Positions 36,909 through 46,883 of a DNA stretch of 64,000 nt are shown here, piece by piece. The DNA comes from Legionellales bacterium (lineage in GTDB: Bacteria > Pseudomonadota > Gammaproteobacteria > Comchoanobacterales > Comchoanobacteraceae). The notes under the pieces are model-generated. The model did not search any database, was not told where the DNA came from, and was given only the letters and a program-made list of their open reading frames with translations. Each line of letters begins with the position of its first letter. Position 1 is the stretch's first letter. The stretch covers positions 1 to 64,000 of the forward strand of contig JABJPE010000036.1 of NCBI GenBank assembly GCA_018664045.1, given 5' to 3'. A program made the position numbers and the translations under genes.

Positions 36909-37655
36909 ATGGCTAAACTTCTAAGATTAATCTTATTTTCATTATTAATATTAACGTCTGTAAGTGCACATCAAATGGAAAAAGAAAAACCACAAACTAA
37001 AGTGGAAATAATTTTTTTTCAACATAATTTTGATACTGATTACAATGATATTGATCAGTATAGTAGGTATGACAACACATACACAAGCAACGATATAAAA
37101 GACAAACTTTATTCCCATTACAATATAGAAAACATATTCTTAGCTAACAAAGCTCTATTAAGTATTGAAAGAGCTGAGAACACACTCACTCCCTTAAAAG
37201 AAGAAGTTGACAGTGATATTCTACATCCATACATAGGCATAATGGCAGGATATAATAACTGGAATAATTTTTCAAAAAGAGAGCTACTGCCAAATTCAGA
37301 AAAAGATCTATTAAAAGTAGAAAAAAAATTAGTGAATAATTTTAAAAACAAAGTCATATTTCATATAGTTTTGGAAATAGATACAAATACTAGCGAGAAG
37401 CAAAATAAATTTATTTTAGATAGCAACACATTAAGTAAAGATGACTATTTTGACAATATTCAAAGTAAGTCAAAAGGAAACCTTTCTATAAACATATCCA
37501 AAAACATAGATTTTGAAACGAAAATAAACATATGCGACAAGAATATTTCAGAATACTTCACTGCTAAGCGACGTATGAAAAAAGAGCAGCTTAATTACAT
37601 TGATGGCAATAAATATGGCATGTTTGTTTTTGCAAGTTCAATAAACAAAAATTAA
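36909..37655 (+). CDS. CsiV-like periplasmic protein
   Basis: The 248 residues have a clear signal peptide (MAKLLRLILFSLLILTSVSA) followed by VEIIFFQHNFD, which matches the typical start of the CsiV family (PF10972), a periplasmic cell-shape/peptidoglycan-related protein first described in Vibrio. The rest is charged and poorly conserved. The stop overlaps the convergent ftsB stop by 4 bases. The assignment rests on the N-terminal motif, length and signal peptide, so it is moderate. Confidence 0.5.
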   Translation: MAKLLRLILFSLLILTSVSAHQMEKEKPQTKVEIIFFQHNFDTDYNDIDQYSRYDNTYTSNDIKDKLYSHYNIENIFLANKALLSIERAENTLTPLKEEVDSDILHPYIGIMAGYNNWNNFSKRELLPNSEKDLLKVEKKLVNNFKNKVIFHIVLEIDTNTSEKQNKFILDSNTLSKDDYFDNIQSKSKGNLSINISKNIDFETKINICDKNISEYFTAKRRMKKEQLNYIDGNKYGMFVFASSINKN

Positions 37656-37936
37656 GAGAACTGGTAATATGTCTCGTTTTTTTTAATCATACCTAAATCT
37701 GATCTTGCGGAATACTCAATAAGAGACTCATCATTTTTAAGAGACTCCACTTCAAATGACATTGCTAAATTACCTGCAACTAAATTTTTATTTATAGTTT
37801 CTTCTTCCCTAACAAGCCCTTCCAAATACAGAAGTCTATTAAAACCATTTTCTGATAACCAAATTTTATAGCTTAAAAACATAAACACGCAAAATAATAT
37901 AACAATTAGCACACTATTAAAAGTTATTTTAAGCAT
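37652..37936 (-). CDS. ftsB: Cell division protein FtsB
   Basis: FtsB is a small bitopic protein that forms the FtsQBL complex and helps activate septal peptidoglycan synthesis. I place the start at ATG 37936 (94 residues), overlapping the eno stop by 8 bases. A longer in-frame extension into eno is not needed. A membrane helix spans ~5-25 (FNSVLIVILFCVFMFLSYKIW), then a coiled coil (LEGLVREEETINKNLVAGN), then YSARSDLGMIKKNETYYQF, the conserved end region. It follows eno as in many gammaproteobacteria. Confidence 0.88.
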   Translation of the reverse strand: MLKITFNSVLIVILFCVFMFLSYKIWLSENGFNRLLYLEGLVREEETINKNLVAGNLAMSFEVESLKNDESLIEYSARSDLGMIKKNETYYQFS

Positions 37937-39236
37937 TGTTAACCACACTTTTTTTAATATAATTAGATAATTTTTTAGCAACAGAATCATTGTAACTAGG
38001 CGACAACTCTTGTTCAATTTTAAGCAGCCTATTATATTTAGCTAGGCGTTCACCTCCTCGCGGCGCACCTGTTTTTATTTGCCCTGATCCCGATGCAACA
38101 GCCAAATCAGCTATCAGGTGATCACAAGTCTCCCCTGACCTATGCGAAATCATTATATTATAGTTATTCTTCCTAGCCAATCCAATTGTAAGTAATGCCC
38201 CTGTCAGGGTTCCCACTTGGTTTGGTTTTATCAAAATAGCATTAGCCAATCCATTTTCTATGCCTTTTCTTAGAATCTTTGCCTGAGTCACAAATAGATC
38301 ATCACCAACTAACTGAATTTTTTCACCCAAAGCTTTTGTTAAAAGCTTCCACCCTTCGATATCATCTTCTGCCATACCATCTTCTATCGATATTATAGGG
38401 TACTTTTCCACCATCGCAGTAAGCTGCTCACACCATTGACTAGAAGTATAAACCTTATTATCAGCCGAAATTTTATATTTCCCTGAATTATAGAATTCAG
38501 ATGCAGCAACATCAATAGCCAAACAAACATCACTACCTACTTTGTAACCGGCCTTAGTAATAGCTAGTAATATCAAATCAAATGCCTCACTCACACCACT
38601 CACATTTGGAGCAAACCCGCCCTCATCTCCAACGCCGGTAGATAAACCTTTATCTATTAGGATGCTCGCTAGCATATGATATATTTCAGCACCTGCTCTT
38701 AAGGCATCTGAAAAAGAATTAAATCCCACAGGAACTATCATTAGCTCTTGTATATCCAAATTATTAGAGGCATGCTCACCACCATTTAATATATTCATAA
38801 ATGGAACTGGCATTAAGTATGAACTTGAGTCACCAACGTATTGATAAAAACTTAATCCAGAATTCTTTGCTGCAGCTTTTGCCACAGCTAATGAAATTGA
38901 TAAAATAGAATTAGCACCCAACCTGCTTAAATTAGCAGTTCCATCTAGGCTGAGCATAATATCATCAATTTCTTCTTGTTTTGTTGGATCCATACCTATT
39001 AACTTTGGTGCTATTTGATTGTTAATAATATCAACTGCATTAAGAACGCCTTTACCACCATACCTACTAGGATCTTTATCTCGAAGCTCATAAGCTTCCA
39101 TAGCGCCAGTTGAAGCACCTGATGGAACTGATGCGACTGCAATAATGCCATTATTAAGACGGCAATAACATTCTATGGTAGGATTGCCTCTAGAATCCAA
39201 TATTTCAAAACCTTTAATCGACTCAATAAAAACCAT
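37929..39236 (-). CDS. eno: Enolase
   Basis: Enolase interconverts 2-phosphoglycerate and phosphoenolpyruvate. The 435 residues have the normal length. Motifs include DSRGNPTIE at the N-terminus, PSGASTGAMEA, VGDDLFVT (metal-binding Asp) and the signature LIKPNQVGTLTGAL followed by ISHRSGETCD. In many gammaproteobacteria it also joins the degradosome through the C-terminal part of RNase E. The RNase E here is short. It lies 12 bases after kdsA. Confidence 0.97.
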   Translation of the reverse strand: MVFIESIKGFEILDSRGNPTIECYCRLNNGIIAVASVPSGASTGAMEAYELRDKDPSRYGGKGVLNAVDIINNQIAPKLIGMDPTKQEEIDDIMLSLDGTANLSRLGANSILSISLAVAKAAAKNSGLSFYQYVGDSSSYLMPVPFMNILNGGEHASNNLDIQELMIVPVGFNSFSDALRAGAEIYHMLASILIDKGLSTGVGDEGGFAPNVSGVSEAFDLILLAITKAGYKVGSDVCLAIDVAASEFYNSGKYKISADNKVYTSSQWCEQLTAMVEKYPIISIEDGMAEDDIEGWKLLTKALGEKIQLVGDDLFVTQAKILRKGIENGLANAILIKPNQVGTLTGALLTIGLARKNNYNIMISHRSGETCDHLIADLAVASGSGQIKTGAPRGGERLAKYNRLLKIEQELSPSYNDSVAKKLSNYIKKSVVNNA

Positions 39237-39248
39237 ACTATTTACCTA

Positions 39249-40085
39249 TTAACAACTTTCAAGCTTATACTTTTCTCGACCTTGCACTTGCTCATGAATT
39301 CTAAGCAAAATTTCAAGCTGATCCTTAACTTTATGCAATGGAATCGAGTTAGGACCATCGCTAAGAGCTTTATCAGGGTTTGGATGTGTTTCAAAAAATA
39401 GCCCATCTACGCCAGCGGCAACTGCTGCCCTTGACAGCGTTGGTATAAACTCTCTCTGACCAGATGATTTAGTTCCGCCTGCTCCAGGCAATTGTACTGA
39501 ATGAGTCATATCAAATACAACAGGGGCACCTAAGCCACCCATTATTGACAATGCCCGCATATCTACTACAAGATTATTATAACCAAAAGTAGTCCCCCTC
39601 TCAGTTAACATTATATTTTTATTACCTGTTGAATAAGCTTTATCTAAAACATTTTTCATATCCCATGGAGACAAAAACTGTCCTTTTTTTATATTTAAAG
39701 GCAGCATCGTGGCAGACGCATTAATTACTAAATCTGTTTGCCTACATAAAAATGCGGGGATTTGCATTACATCAACTACTTCAGCTATAGACTTAACTGA
39801 ATCTGGAGTATGAATGTCAGTCAAAATAGGAACCCCAAGTTCTTCCTTTATTTTAGCTAATACTTCTAGGCCCTTATCATATCCAAGACCGCGAAAACCT
39901 TCAACTGAAGTTCTATTTGCCTTATCTATTGAAGCTTTAAATATAAAGTTAACTCCTAAACTAGTAGTAACTTCTTTTAGCTGCTCTGCTATTTGCATAG
40001 TTACAGCCTCACTTTCAACCACACATGGGCCTGCTATTACAAATAATTTCCCACCAGAACCTACTTTAAACCCACAACAATTCAT
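39249..40085 (-). CDS. kdsA: 3-deoxy-D-manno-octulosonate 8-phosphate synthase
   Basis: KdsA condenses phosphoenolpyruvate with arabinose 5-phosphate for Kdo of the lipopolysaccharide core. It has 278 residues. The motifs are [48 protein letters not shown] and [15 protein letters not shown]. The residue N in KANRTS is typical of the metal-independent KdsA type. It stands in the conserved order pyrG-kdsA-eno-ftsB. Confidence 0.96.
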   Translation of the reverse strand: MNCCGFKVGSGGKLFVIAGPCVVESEAVTMQIAEQLKEVTTSLGVNFIFKASIDKANRTSVEGFRGLGYDKGLEVLAKIKEELGVPILTDIHTPDSVKSIAEVVDVMQIPAFLCRQTDLVINASATMLPLNIKKGQFLSPWDMKNVLDKAYSTGNKNIMLTERGTTFGYNNLVVDMRALSIMGGLGAPVVFDMTHSVQLPGAGGTKSSGQREFIPTLSRAAVAAGVDGLFFETHPNPDKALSDGPNSIPLHKVKDQLEILLRIHEQVQGREKYKLESC

Positions 40086-40112
40086 AATTTAACCTCTTAT
40101 TTAATCTATTAA

Positions 40113-41753
40113 TTACTTTATTTTAGACCTGCTTTTGCTATATTTCATCGCAGCTTTGATAAATGACACAAATAATGGACTAGCATTTTTGGGTGTTGAG
40201 GTGAACTCAGGATGGAACTGACACCCTATAAACCAAGGGTGGTCCTTCATCTCAACTATCTCTACTAAATCATCCACTTTTGACAACCCAGAAACAACCA
40301 TTCCTTGTGAAATTAAATCAGCTAAGTATGCTTCATTTACTTCATATCTATGCCTATGCCGCTCTTTAATTTCTAACTCATTGTAGATGTCATGGACCTT
40401 AGTCCCTTTAACTAATTTAGATTCTTGTGCTCCCAGCCTCATTGTGCCGCCCATATCACTTTTTTCATCACGCACTTCAGTTCTACCGCAAGATGATGCC
40501 CATTCTGTAATTAAACCAACTACTGGGGCGCTAGTATTCGATGAAAATTCTGTGCTATTAGCATCATTCAGCCCTAAACAGTTTCGAGCTAGTTCTATTA
40601 CAGCAACCTGCATACCAAGACAAATACCAAAATATGGTATTTTATTTTCTCGGGCATGTTGAGCTGCTTTTATTTTTCCTAAAATACCTCTATCACCAAA
40701 TCCACCAGGCACTAAAATAGCATCAACATCATGAAGCATTTGGCTTCCTTGCTTCTCTAACTCTTCAGCATTTATATATTTAATTTCAACTTTTGCACCA
40801 GCATATATACCACCATGCACCAATGCTTCATTAACTGACTTGTATGAGTCTGTTAAATTAGTATATTTACCAACCATAGCCACTACAACAGTATTGTTAT
40901 TAGCCTCTTGCTTTCTAATTATTTTAGTCCAATCATCTAAATTTGTTTCACAGGTTTTAAGTTCAAGATGTTTTGCCAATAATGCGGTAACCCCTTGGGA
41001 CTCAAGCCACAAAGGTATTTTATATATATTATCAACATCGACTAGTGATATCACAGCTTCAGGAGGAATATTTGAATATAATGAGAGCTTACTTCTATCT
41101 TTCTCCAGCATTTCTTTTTCAGAGCGACACATCAAAATATCAGCTTGTATTCCTATAGAACGTAGTTCTTTTACTGAGTGCTGGGTTGGCTTAGTTTTTG
41201 ATTCACCTGCAGAAGCTACATATGGCAATAGAGTTAAGTGTATGAACAATGTATCTTGTTTGCCTATATCCATACGCATTTGTCTAATCGCTTCTAAAAA
41301 AGGCAGTGACTCTATATCACCAGCAGTACCGCCAACTTCAACTAAACAAATGTCTACATCTTTTGCAGCTCTATGAATAAATGCTTTAATCTGATCAGTG
41401 ATATGAGGGATAACCTGTACTGTAGCACCTAAATACTCACCTTTTCGCTCCCGACGCATGACTTCTGCATACACCTGACCGGTAGTAATATTATTTTGTT
41501 TTTTCATGACCGTTGAGACAAATCTTTCGTAGTGGCCTAAATCCAAGTCAGTTTCTGCACCATCATCTGTAACAAAAACCTCGCCATGTTGAAAGGGGCT
41601 CATTGTGCCAGGATCTATATTTATATATGGATCTAACTTTAAAAAACCAACTTTATAGCCAGCAGATTCGAGCAATGTCCCCATCGATGCAGAACCAATA
41701 CCCTTGCCAAGTGACGATACTACGCCGCCTGTTATAAAAATAAATTTTTGCAT
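40113..41753 (-). CDS. pyrG: CTP synthase
   Basis: PyrG aminates UTP to CTP using glutamine and ATP. From ATG 41753 the protein has 546 residues beginning [18 protein letters not shown]. Another ATG two codons upstream (41759) is possible. The synthase domain (~1-270) has the P-loop-like [11 protein letters not shown]. The glutaminase domain (~290-546) has the nucleophile Cys in [11 protein letters not shown] and the His/Glu pair in CQFHPEFTS. It is the first gene of the pyrG-kdsA-eno-ftsB run. Confidence 0.97.
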   Translation of the reverse strand: MQKFIFITGGVVSSLGKGIGSASMGTLLESAGYKVGFLKLDPYINIDPGTMSPFQHGEVFVTDDGAETDLDLGHYERFVSTVMKKQNNITTGQVYAEVMRRERKGEYLGATVQVIPHITDQIKAFIHRAAKDVDICLVEVGGTAGDIESLPFLEAIRQMRMDIGKQDTLFIHLTLLPYVASAGESKTKPTQHSVKELRSIGIQADILMCRSEKEMLEKDRSKLSLYSNIPPEAVISLVDVDNIYKIPLWLESQGVTALLAKHLELKTCETNLDDWTKIIRKQEANNNTVVVAMVGKYTNLTDSYKSVNEALVHGGIYAGAKVEIKYINAEELEKQGSQMLHDVDAILVPGGFGDRGILGKIKAAQHARENKIPYFGICLGMQVAVIELARNCLGLNDANSTEFSSNTSAPVVGLITEWASSCGRTEVRDEKSDMGGTMRLGAQESKLVKGTKVHDIYNELEIKERHRHRYEVNEAYLADLISQGMVVSGLSKVDDLVEIVEMKDHPWFIGCQFHPEFTSTPKNASPLFVSFIKAAMKYSKSRSKIK

Positions 41754-41839
41754 AATCATATTACCTAGAATATATAAATAACGTATATTATGATAACAAA
41801 GTTATTATATATAACAAAGTATTTTTATTTGATACTAGT

Positions 41840-42286
41840 CTAAAAATTATCCTTTATTGTCAGAAGATTACTTTTAGATAATCCTTGTAGAGAGACCTCG
41901 CTACCTTTATTGTCATCTGATTGTGCAATTTTAACATTATTACCGCTGCTAAGATGTGCTTTCCAATAAACAGAGTCAGCGCAACTAGGTGAGCTACATG
42001 CATACATCATAATCGTAAGCTTATCAATGATCCCTCTATAACTTATAATAGTATACTTAAATTCTAGTGGTGCTGGGCTTGCGTCTTGCATAACATGTGA
42101 CAAGTCAAATTCTATTGTCCCTCTTGAGAGCGGTGCAATAGAACTTGTAAATTCATATGTGGCATCTTCTCTATTATAGTATTCATATGGAACCATTTTA
42201 AAGTTAGTAGATAAATTTTCTACTTTTAATGTACTAGCTGTCACAAAAGATGAAATTAATGCTAAAAAAACAAGAATACACTTCAT
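41840..42286 (-). CDS. Small secreted protein, tandem paralogue B
   Basis: The protein is unrecognised. ATG at 42286 has GGAG six bases upstream and starts a signal peptide (MKCILVFLALISSFVTAS), giving 148 residues. The mature part is Ser/Asn-rich with alternating hydrophobic residues, which suggests an all-beta fold. It has a Cys pair (ACSSPSC) that could form a disulfide. Its layout parallels the gene 1 base upstream: both start the mature chain with (I/V)EN, both have a W in the second half, and both end with a hydrophobic strand (LLTIKDN versus IILKNV). A periplasmic or secreted location is inferred. Confidence 0.55.
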   Translation of the reverse strand: MKCILVFLALISSFVTASTLKVENLSTNFKMVPYEYYNREDATYEFTSSIAPLSRGTIEFDLSHVMQDASPAPLEFKYTIISYRGIIDKLTIMMYACSSPSCADSVYWKAHLSSGNNVKIAQSDDNKGSEVSLQGLSKSNLLTIKDNF

Positions 42287-42287
42287 A

Positions 42288-42701
42288 TTAATCTCCACTG
42301 CTTACGTTCTTTAATATTATCCTATCATCTGAACCATGTTTTTCATCTATTCCTGCCCCATTAAACCAACCGGTATGATTAGAAATATATACCTCACTGG
42401 ACTTATTTAAAGTTGCACCCCATGAGTCACCAAAATTATAAAAATTAAAACTATCTACCACCCTATCATCACAAGTTACATAGTAATATAGATCAAAAAA
42501 CTCATCAACATTATAAGTCACTACAGAGGAGCTATTTGCTGCTATTGTTTTGTCAGAAGTTAATGCTGTTTCGGCTGATCCAACCCCTGTCAAACTCCTA
42601 TCTAGCCTACAAGAAGAGTCATTTTCTATTGTGATTTCAGCAGCGCACAAGCTAGCAGAAATAAAAAGTGCTGCAAGCATGCCTGCGTGTTTATAAAACA
42701 T
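42288..42701 (-). CDS. Small secreted protein, tandem paralogue A
   Basis: The protein is unrecognised. Its 137 residues start with a signal peptide (MFYKHAGMLAALFISASLCAAE). The mature chain (EITIENDSSCRLDRS...) is beta-rich, with two Cys (one in SSCRL, one in VTCDD) that may pair. GGGAGAAC precedes ATG. It lies 1 base upstream of its apparent paralogue, so the two are co-translated. No enzyme motif is seen. Possible roles are surface or periplasmic binding protein or secreted host-interaction factor, both speculative. Confidence 0.55.
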   Translation of the reverse strand: MFYKHAGMLAALFISASLCAAEITIENDSSCRLDRSLTGVGSAETALTSDKTIAANSSSVVTYNVDEFFDLYYYVTCDDRVVDSFNFYNFGDSWGATLNKSSEVYISNHTGWFNGAGIDEKHGSDDRIILKNVSSGD

Positions 42702-42777
42702 AGTTCTCCCTAATTAAAGTATACACAAAATCAACGTATCATATTAAAAATATAGTTGCAACATAAACACTAAGCAT

Positions 42778-42806
42778 TTGAAATAAAGCAAGGTTAATAT
42801 TATACT
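42778..42806 (+). promoter_or_regulatory. Promoter of rmuC
   Basis: TTGAAA (42778-42783), a 17-base spacer and TATACT (42801-42806) make a good sigma70 promoter. Transcription would begin near 42813, which supports the ATG at 42858 over the one at 42816. Confidence 0.6.
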
Positions 42807-42857
42807 ATCATTTTAATGCAGATAAGTAATATTAGTTATAAATATATAGGAGTTAAT

Positions 42858-44057
42858 ATGTCGCAGCTAGCTGGAATAATGATAAGCACAGTCTTAATTT
42901 TAATATCTATAGCTATCGCCACGCTAATTATAAAACAAATGATAGAAAAACTAATAACAAACCAACAAGCAAAAAACAGCAGCATGGAGACTATTTATTC
43001 GCATGTTAGCGACTTACTATCACGCCAAGAGAAATCTCAAATAGACCAAAATGCTAAAAACAATGAGCAATTCCACAGAACAATGTCAACCCTACAACAA
43101 AGCATAAAATTAGGCCTAGATGAAATAAGGAAACAATTACAACTAACCCTAAAACAAAACAGCGACTTTATCGAAAAGCAAATGCAAAACCTAACTAAAA
43201 CCACTGAAAATAAGCTTACCGACATTGGCGGACAAGTTGATAAGCGCCTTAATGATGGCTTTGAACAAACAACTCAAATATTCCAGAATGTCATTAAAAG
43301 ATTAACTATAATTGATGAGGCGCAAAAAGAAATTGTAAAATTATCTGGGGATGTCGTAAGCCTCCAAGATATACTAAATGACAAAAGATCTAGGGGAGCT
43401 TTTGGTGAAGTGCAACTAGTTGCGCTAATTAGAAACCTAATCCCAGAGAATAACTTCAAGCTTCAAGCTACCCTATCGAATGGCAAACGAGTTGACTGTC
43501 TCCTATTACTACCTCAACCTACAGGATCAATATCCGTTGATGCAAAGTTTCCGCTAGAGAACTATAAAGCACTTATAAATAGCCAAAGCACAGATAGCAA
43601 TCATCAAAATCTGCGCTCTCAATTTCGCCAGTCGGTGAAAAAACACATAGACGACATTGCGTCTAAATATATTATACCAGGGGAAACAGCTGATGGAAGT
43701 ATACTCTTTATACCCGCAGAAGCTGTATTTGCTGAGATACACGCCAATTTTTATGAACTAGTAGAATACGCGCACAAGAAAAAAGTGTGGCTTGCATCAC
43801 CAACAACAATGATGGCTATTCTTACAACATCATTAGCTGCAATTAAAGATGTAGAGACAAAAAAACAAATACATATAATACAAAAACACCTAGGATTACT
43901 AAGCTTAGACTTCACAAGATTTCAAAAAAGAATGGACAATCTTGCACGCCACATTAGACAAGCTGATGAAGATGTAACTCAAATACATCAATCTTCTAAA
44001 AAAATATCAGCCAGATTCACACAAATTGAACAAGTAGAGCTAGAACAATTAGATTAA
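42858..44057 (+). CDS. rmuC: DNA recombination protein RmuC homologue
   Basis: The protein has 399 residues from ATG 42858, which has AGGAG at the right distance. An N-terminal membrane helix (~5-27, GIMISTVLILISIAIATLII) is followed by a long coiled coil (~30-150). The conserved nuclease-like RmuC domain contains RSRGAFGEVQL, VDCLLLLP and SVDAKFPLENY, then ETADGSILFIPAEAVFAEI. RmuC is linked to limiting inversions and recombination; its exact activity is not settled. It is convergent with gadB across a strong terminator. Confidence 0.93.
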   Translation: MSQLAGIMISTVLILISIAIATLIIKQMIEKLITNQQAKNSSMETIYSHVSDLLSRQEKSQIDQNAKNNEQFHRTMSTLQQSIKLGLDEIRKQLQLTLKQNSDFIEKQMQNLTKTTENKLTDIGGQVDKRLNDGFEQTTQIFQNVIKRLTIIDEAQKEIVKLSGDVVSLQDILNDKRSRGAFGEVQLVALIRNLIPENNFKLQATLSNGKRVDCLLLLPQPTGSISVDAKFPLENYKALINSQSTDSNHQNLRSQFRQSVKKHIDDIASKYIIPGETADGSILFIPAEAVFAEIHANFYELVEYAHKKKVWLASPTTMMAILTTSLAAIKDVETKKQIHIIQKHLGLLSLDFTRFQKRMDNLARHIRQADEDVTQIHQSSKKISARFTQIEQVELEQLD

Positions 44058-44125
44058 CCAGATTGGTGACAAGCATATGGCCTATACTTTCTAAACTAAT
44101 TATTGAAGATTAACTATCTAAAAAT

Positions 44126-44165
44126 AAAAGACCCTGGATATCTTATGATTATTCCAGGGTCTTTT
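44126..44165. terminator. Bidirectional rho-independent terminator
   Basis: AAAAGACCCTGGA (44126-44138) pairs perfectly with TCCAGGGTCTTTT (44153-44165), a 13-base stem with a 14-base loop. A-rich and T-rich ends on the two sides give a T-tract in both directions. It lies between the convergent rmuC and gadB and would serve both. Confidence 0.9.
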
Positions 44166-44172
44166 ATATATA

Positions 44173-45666
44173 CTAACAGTGATTTGTTACAACTTTGTTG
44201 TGTATCTTTCTTAGAGATCTTTTATCAAATTCATCCTTAAACTCAATTTTATCTAGGAATTCAAAACTTGCTTCAAAAGCCTCAATTAAATTATCAACTA
44301 GTACTTTTGTGATATTACCTTTAACTACAATTCTAAACATAGTCGTATCTTTGTCCATATCGTGAAACAACTGCATAGTCTTTTGCGTTAAAGGGTGTTC
44401 AAATGCCATTTTATAGCCGCCAACATACCAATTATGGGATGATAGAATGTGTTGTAGATCAATATCATCAAATGCAAAGTCGCACTCAGGATTTAACCTT
44501 GCTGAAACAACTGGCAAACAATGTTTATCGCCATTATCCAGTATAACAAATCTATTTTTACCCTTGTATTTCATCTTTTTCAGAGCATCTCTTAGTTGCT
44601 CTGCATGGTGCATTGCCTGCTTGCATATACTACCGTACCCATCCAGACCTAATCGAAGAAATTTATAGTATTGCACTAGTATACCACTTGCTGGCCTTGA
44701 AAAATTCAAGTTATAAGAATCAGAGGAACCACCCATATAAGTTACAGTTGTAACTATAAACTCACTTAAGCCAGTTTTTTGTCTCCATAGAACCCAGCCT
44801 GTTCCAGGGCATGACTCACCATACTTATGACCACTCGTTGAAATGGAAAGGACATTATTTAGCCTAAAGTCCCATGTAGGCATATCTTTTTGGAAAGGCG
44901 CAATAAAACCTCCAGAAGCAGCGTCTACATGTATGCCAATTTGAAACCCATGCTCTTTATTAATTTCTTCTACAGCAGCATCAATATCCCAAATCCTATC
45001 ATAATGCCCGCCCCAATGATTACCTAAGATACCAACAACACCTATGGTTTTATCATCGGCAAAATCTGCAATTTTATCAGGATTAAGGCCAAAATCATTT
45101 ACACTTGCTACGATTATGCGTGGCTCTATATCCATATATAAAAATAATTTTTCCCATGCAAGCTGATAGCAGCTAGAAATAATTAAATTAGGCTTGATTG
45201 AAGATGCCTCTTCATAACTTATGCCATGTTTTTTACTATACCAATGGCGCCACCTAAATTTAAGAGCAAGACCTGCTAACAAGCATGCCTCAGTAGACCC
45301 CATAGTCCCAGCACCTGCAAATACACCCGCATCTTTATAATCATCGCCTTCTGGACAATGCCATAAATCGCCAAGCATATTTATCACTTTATTGTGTATA
45401 TTAAATGCCTGCTGGTATATGGTCTGGTCAGCAATATTTATTTTCATACCAGTAAGAATAACATCTCTTTCTTCCGCTTCATTTTTAACATTTACGTAGG
45501 AGGAAGTATTTAAAGCAGGCACAACATCAGTTGCCAACGTATTGTCTATTACAGACTTAGCTTCTGCTGCTGAAAAACCTACCTCAGGCATTTTGCCGGA
45601 CAGTGCTTTTTCTTGAATAGATTCTTCTAAAAAATAACTTGAATTATCTGTGTTTTTAACGGTCAT
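44173..45666 (-). CDS. gadB: Glutamate decarboxylase
   Basis: This is a PLP-dependent enzyme that converts glutamate to GABA and consumes a proton, classically for acid tolerance. The protein has 497 residues. Cofactor residues are visible in HVDAASGGFIAPF and ISTSGHKYG, with the Schiff-base Lys at K281. The N-terminal FAGAGTMGSTEACLLAGLALK segment is typical. AAGGAG precedes ATG. It is ~30 residues longer than E. coli GadB. No glutamate/GABA antiporter gene (gadC) lies next to it in this window. Confidence 0.93.
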   Translation of the reverse strand: MTVKNTDNSSYFLEESIQEKALSGKMPEVGFSAAEAKSVIDNTLATDVVPALNTSSYVNVKNEAEERDVILTGMKINIADQTIYQQAFNIHNKVINMLGDLWHCPEGDDYKDAGVFAGAGTMGSTEACLLAGLALKFRWRHWYSKKHGISYEEASSIKPNLIISSCYQLAWEKLFLYMDIEPRIIVASVNDFGLNPDKIADFADDKTIGVVGILGNHWGGHYDRIWDIDAAVEEINKEHGFQIGIHVDAASGGFIAPFQKDMPTWDFRLNNVLSISTSGHKYGESCPGTGWVLWRQKTGLSEFIVTTVTYMGGSSDSYNLNFSRPASGILVQYYKFLRLGLDGYGSICKQAMHHAEQLRDALKKMKYKGKNRFVILDNGDKHCLPVVSARLNPECDFAFDDIDLQHILSSHNWYVGGYKMAFEHPLTQKTMQLFHDMDKDTTMFRIVVKGNITKVLVDNLIEAFEASFEFLDKIEFKDEFDKRSLRKIHNKVVTNHC

Positions 45667-45864
45667 CCATATCTCCTTAATTCCATTAATAAAATATGAT
45701 ATTAAACTGTTTTATATATTTTGCAACAAATTAGCGTTAAAATATTTCGTGCCAACAGGCGCAGCATATAATTAAAGGGCCTATCATAGAATATAAACAA
45801 CAACATAAATATGAAAACAATAGCTAAAAAACCACTATGTAGACAAAATATTAAATTATAACGA

Positions 45865-46809
45865 CTACCTTACTTCAGCAGCACTCTTTAGCTGCAAATA
45901 TGCTTGATTAAAAAAAGATGCTGCATCTTTAATATCAAAACCCTCATCGTACTCATCCATAGAGCATACGACCTTGTTTTGCATATGCTCTAAGCGCATA
46001 CGACTTCTTATAGACTGAGACAAAATATATTTAATATCACTATCAGCGCCAATTATAATTTTACAATCACCAGTAATAGCTCCAGCATCAATCTGATTCT
46101 TGACATAGTTAACAAAACTATAAGCCGTATCATTAATAAATGAAATAATATAATTGCAACCATTAATTTTCGTGGGCATCGAAGATCTGATTTTTATATA
46201 AGTGCAAGCAGCCAAGTCAAGACCGTTTGCTTTTTGAATACTTCGCGTCTTATCATGACAAAAATTTTCTCCTGAAAATCTAACTTTTTTCTTGCCGCCA
46301 GCAACATCCTTAGGCTCTATGCCATTAAAAAGCGCCCACCTATTGTTTTTTCTACTAGCGAACGTAGCAACCAAGGCACCAGATCTAACTGATTTGACAT
46401 TTGTTTTTGATTCAGCATGGTAAGCACATCTGATTTTGTGAAATATTACTAGAAAGCCTGTCTTAACAAGAAGGCTATTCAGCCACGATATTTTTTCATA
46501 ATTTGAGTGGGAGCTATCAGACAAAGCAAAATAAGCCTCTAACTTTTGCAAAAAAAACACCCTGGCTTCATAGATATTCTTAGCGTAAACCATAAAATCT
46601 GGCGCATCAGGATGATGTTTTTTTGCGAAATTCAACATGCAAACCAGAGAATACTTAAGTTCATCTGGAACATTTGTAAAACCATTAATTATTTCACTAG
46701 AACGATATTGCCTATAGCACCTCTTTCTGGCGATAACCATAGAATATGTAGCGAAAAGACCTAGCCCAACTATTGGCAGAAAAAAAGAAAAATTATTGTT
46801 TAAACTCAT
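45865..46809 (-). CDS. Orphan membrane-anchored protein, function unknown
   Basis: I do not recognise this gene. From ATG 46809 it encodes 314 residues; a TTG at 46818 would add three. An N-terminal membrane helix (~7-27, FFLPIVGLGLFATYSMVIA) is followed by a basic, Cys-containing soluble region with no familiar motif. It is predicted inner-membrane with the bulk in the cytosol (positive residues ARKRCYRQYR after the helix). It lies between gadB and the tatD-holB cluster on the same strand, with ~200 bases to gadB. It could be a lineage-specific protein or effector. Confidence 0.5.
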   Translation of the reverse strand: MSLNNNFSFFLPIVGLGLFATYSMVIARKRCYRQYRSSEIINGFTNVPDELKYSLVCMLNFAKKHHPDAPDFMVYAKNIYEARVFFLQKLEAYFALSDSSHSNYEKISWLNSLLVKTGFLVIFHKIRCAYHAESKTNVKSVRSGALVATFASRKNNRWALFNGIEPKDVAGGKKKVRFSGENFCHDKTRSIQKANGLDLAACTYIKIRSSMPTKINGCNYIISFINDTAYSFVNYVKNQIDAGAITGDCKIIIGADSDIKYILSQSIRSRMRLEHMQNKVVCSMDEYDEGFDIKDAASFFNQAYLQLKSAAEVR

Positions 46810-46883
46810 AAATATCAACCGTGTATTTGCCCTACTATAACAAACACAAGATGATATTTCAATAAATTACAAAAACTATATGT

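Noticed and set aside
40840-41376. 178-codon plus-strand open frame inside pyrG
   Set aside because: It is antisense to the conserved CTP synthase sequence; no start signal and no family resemblance.
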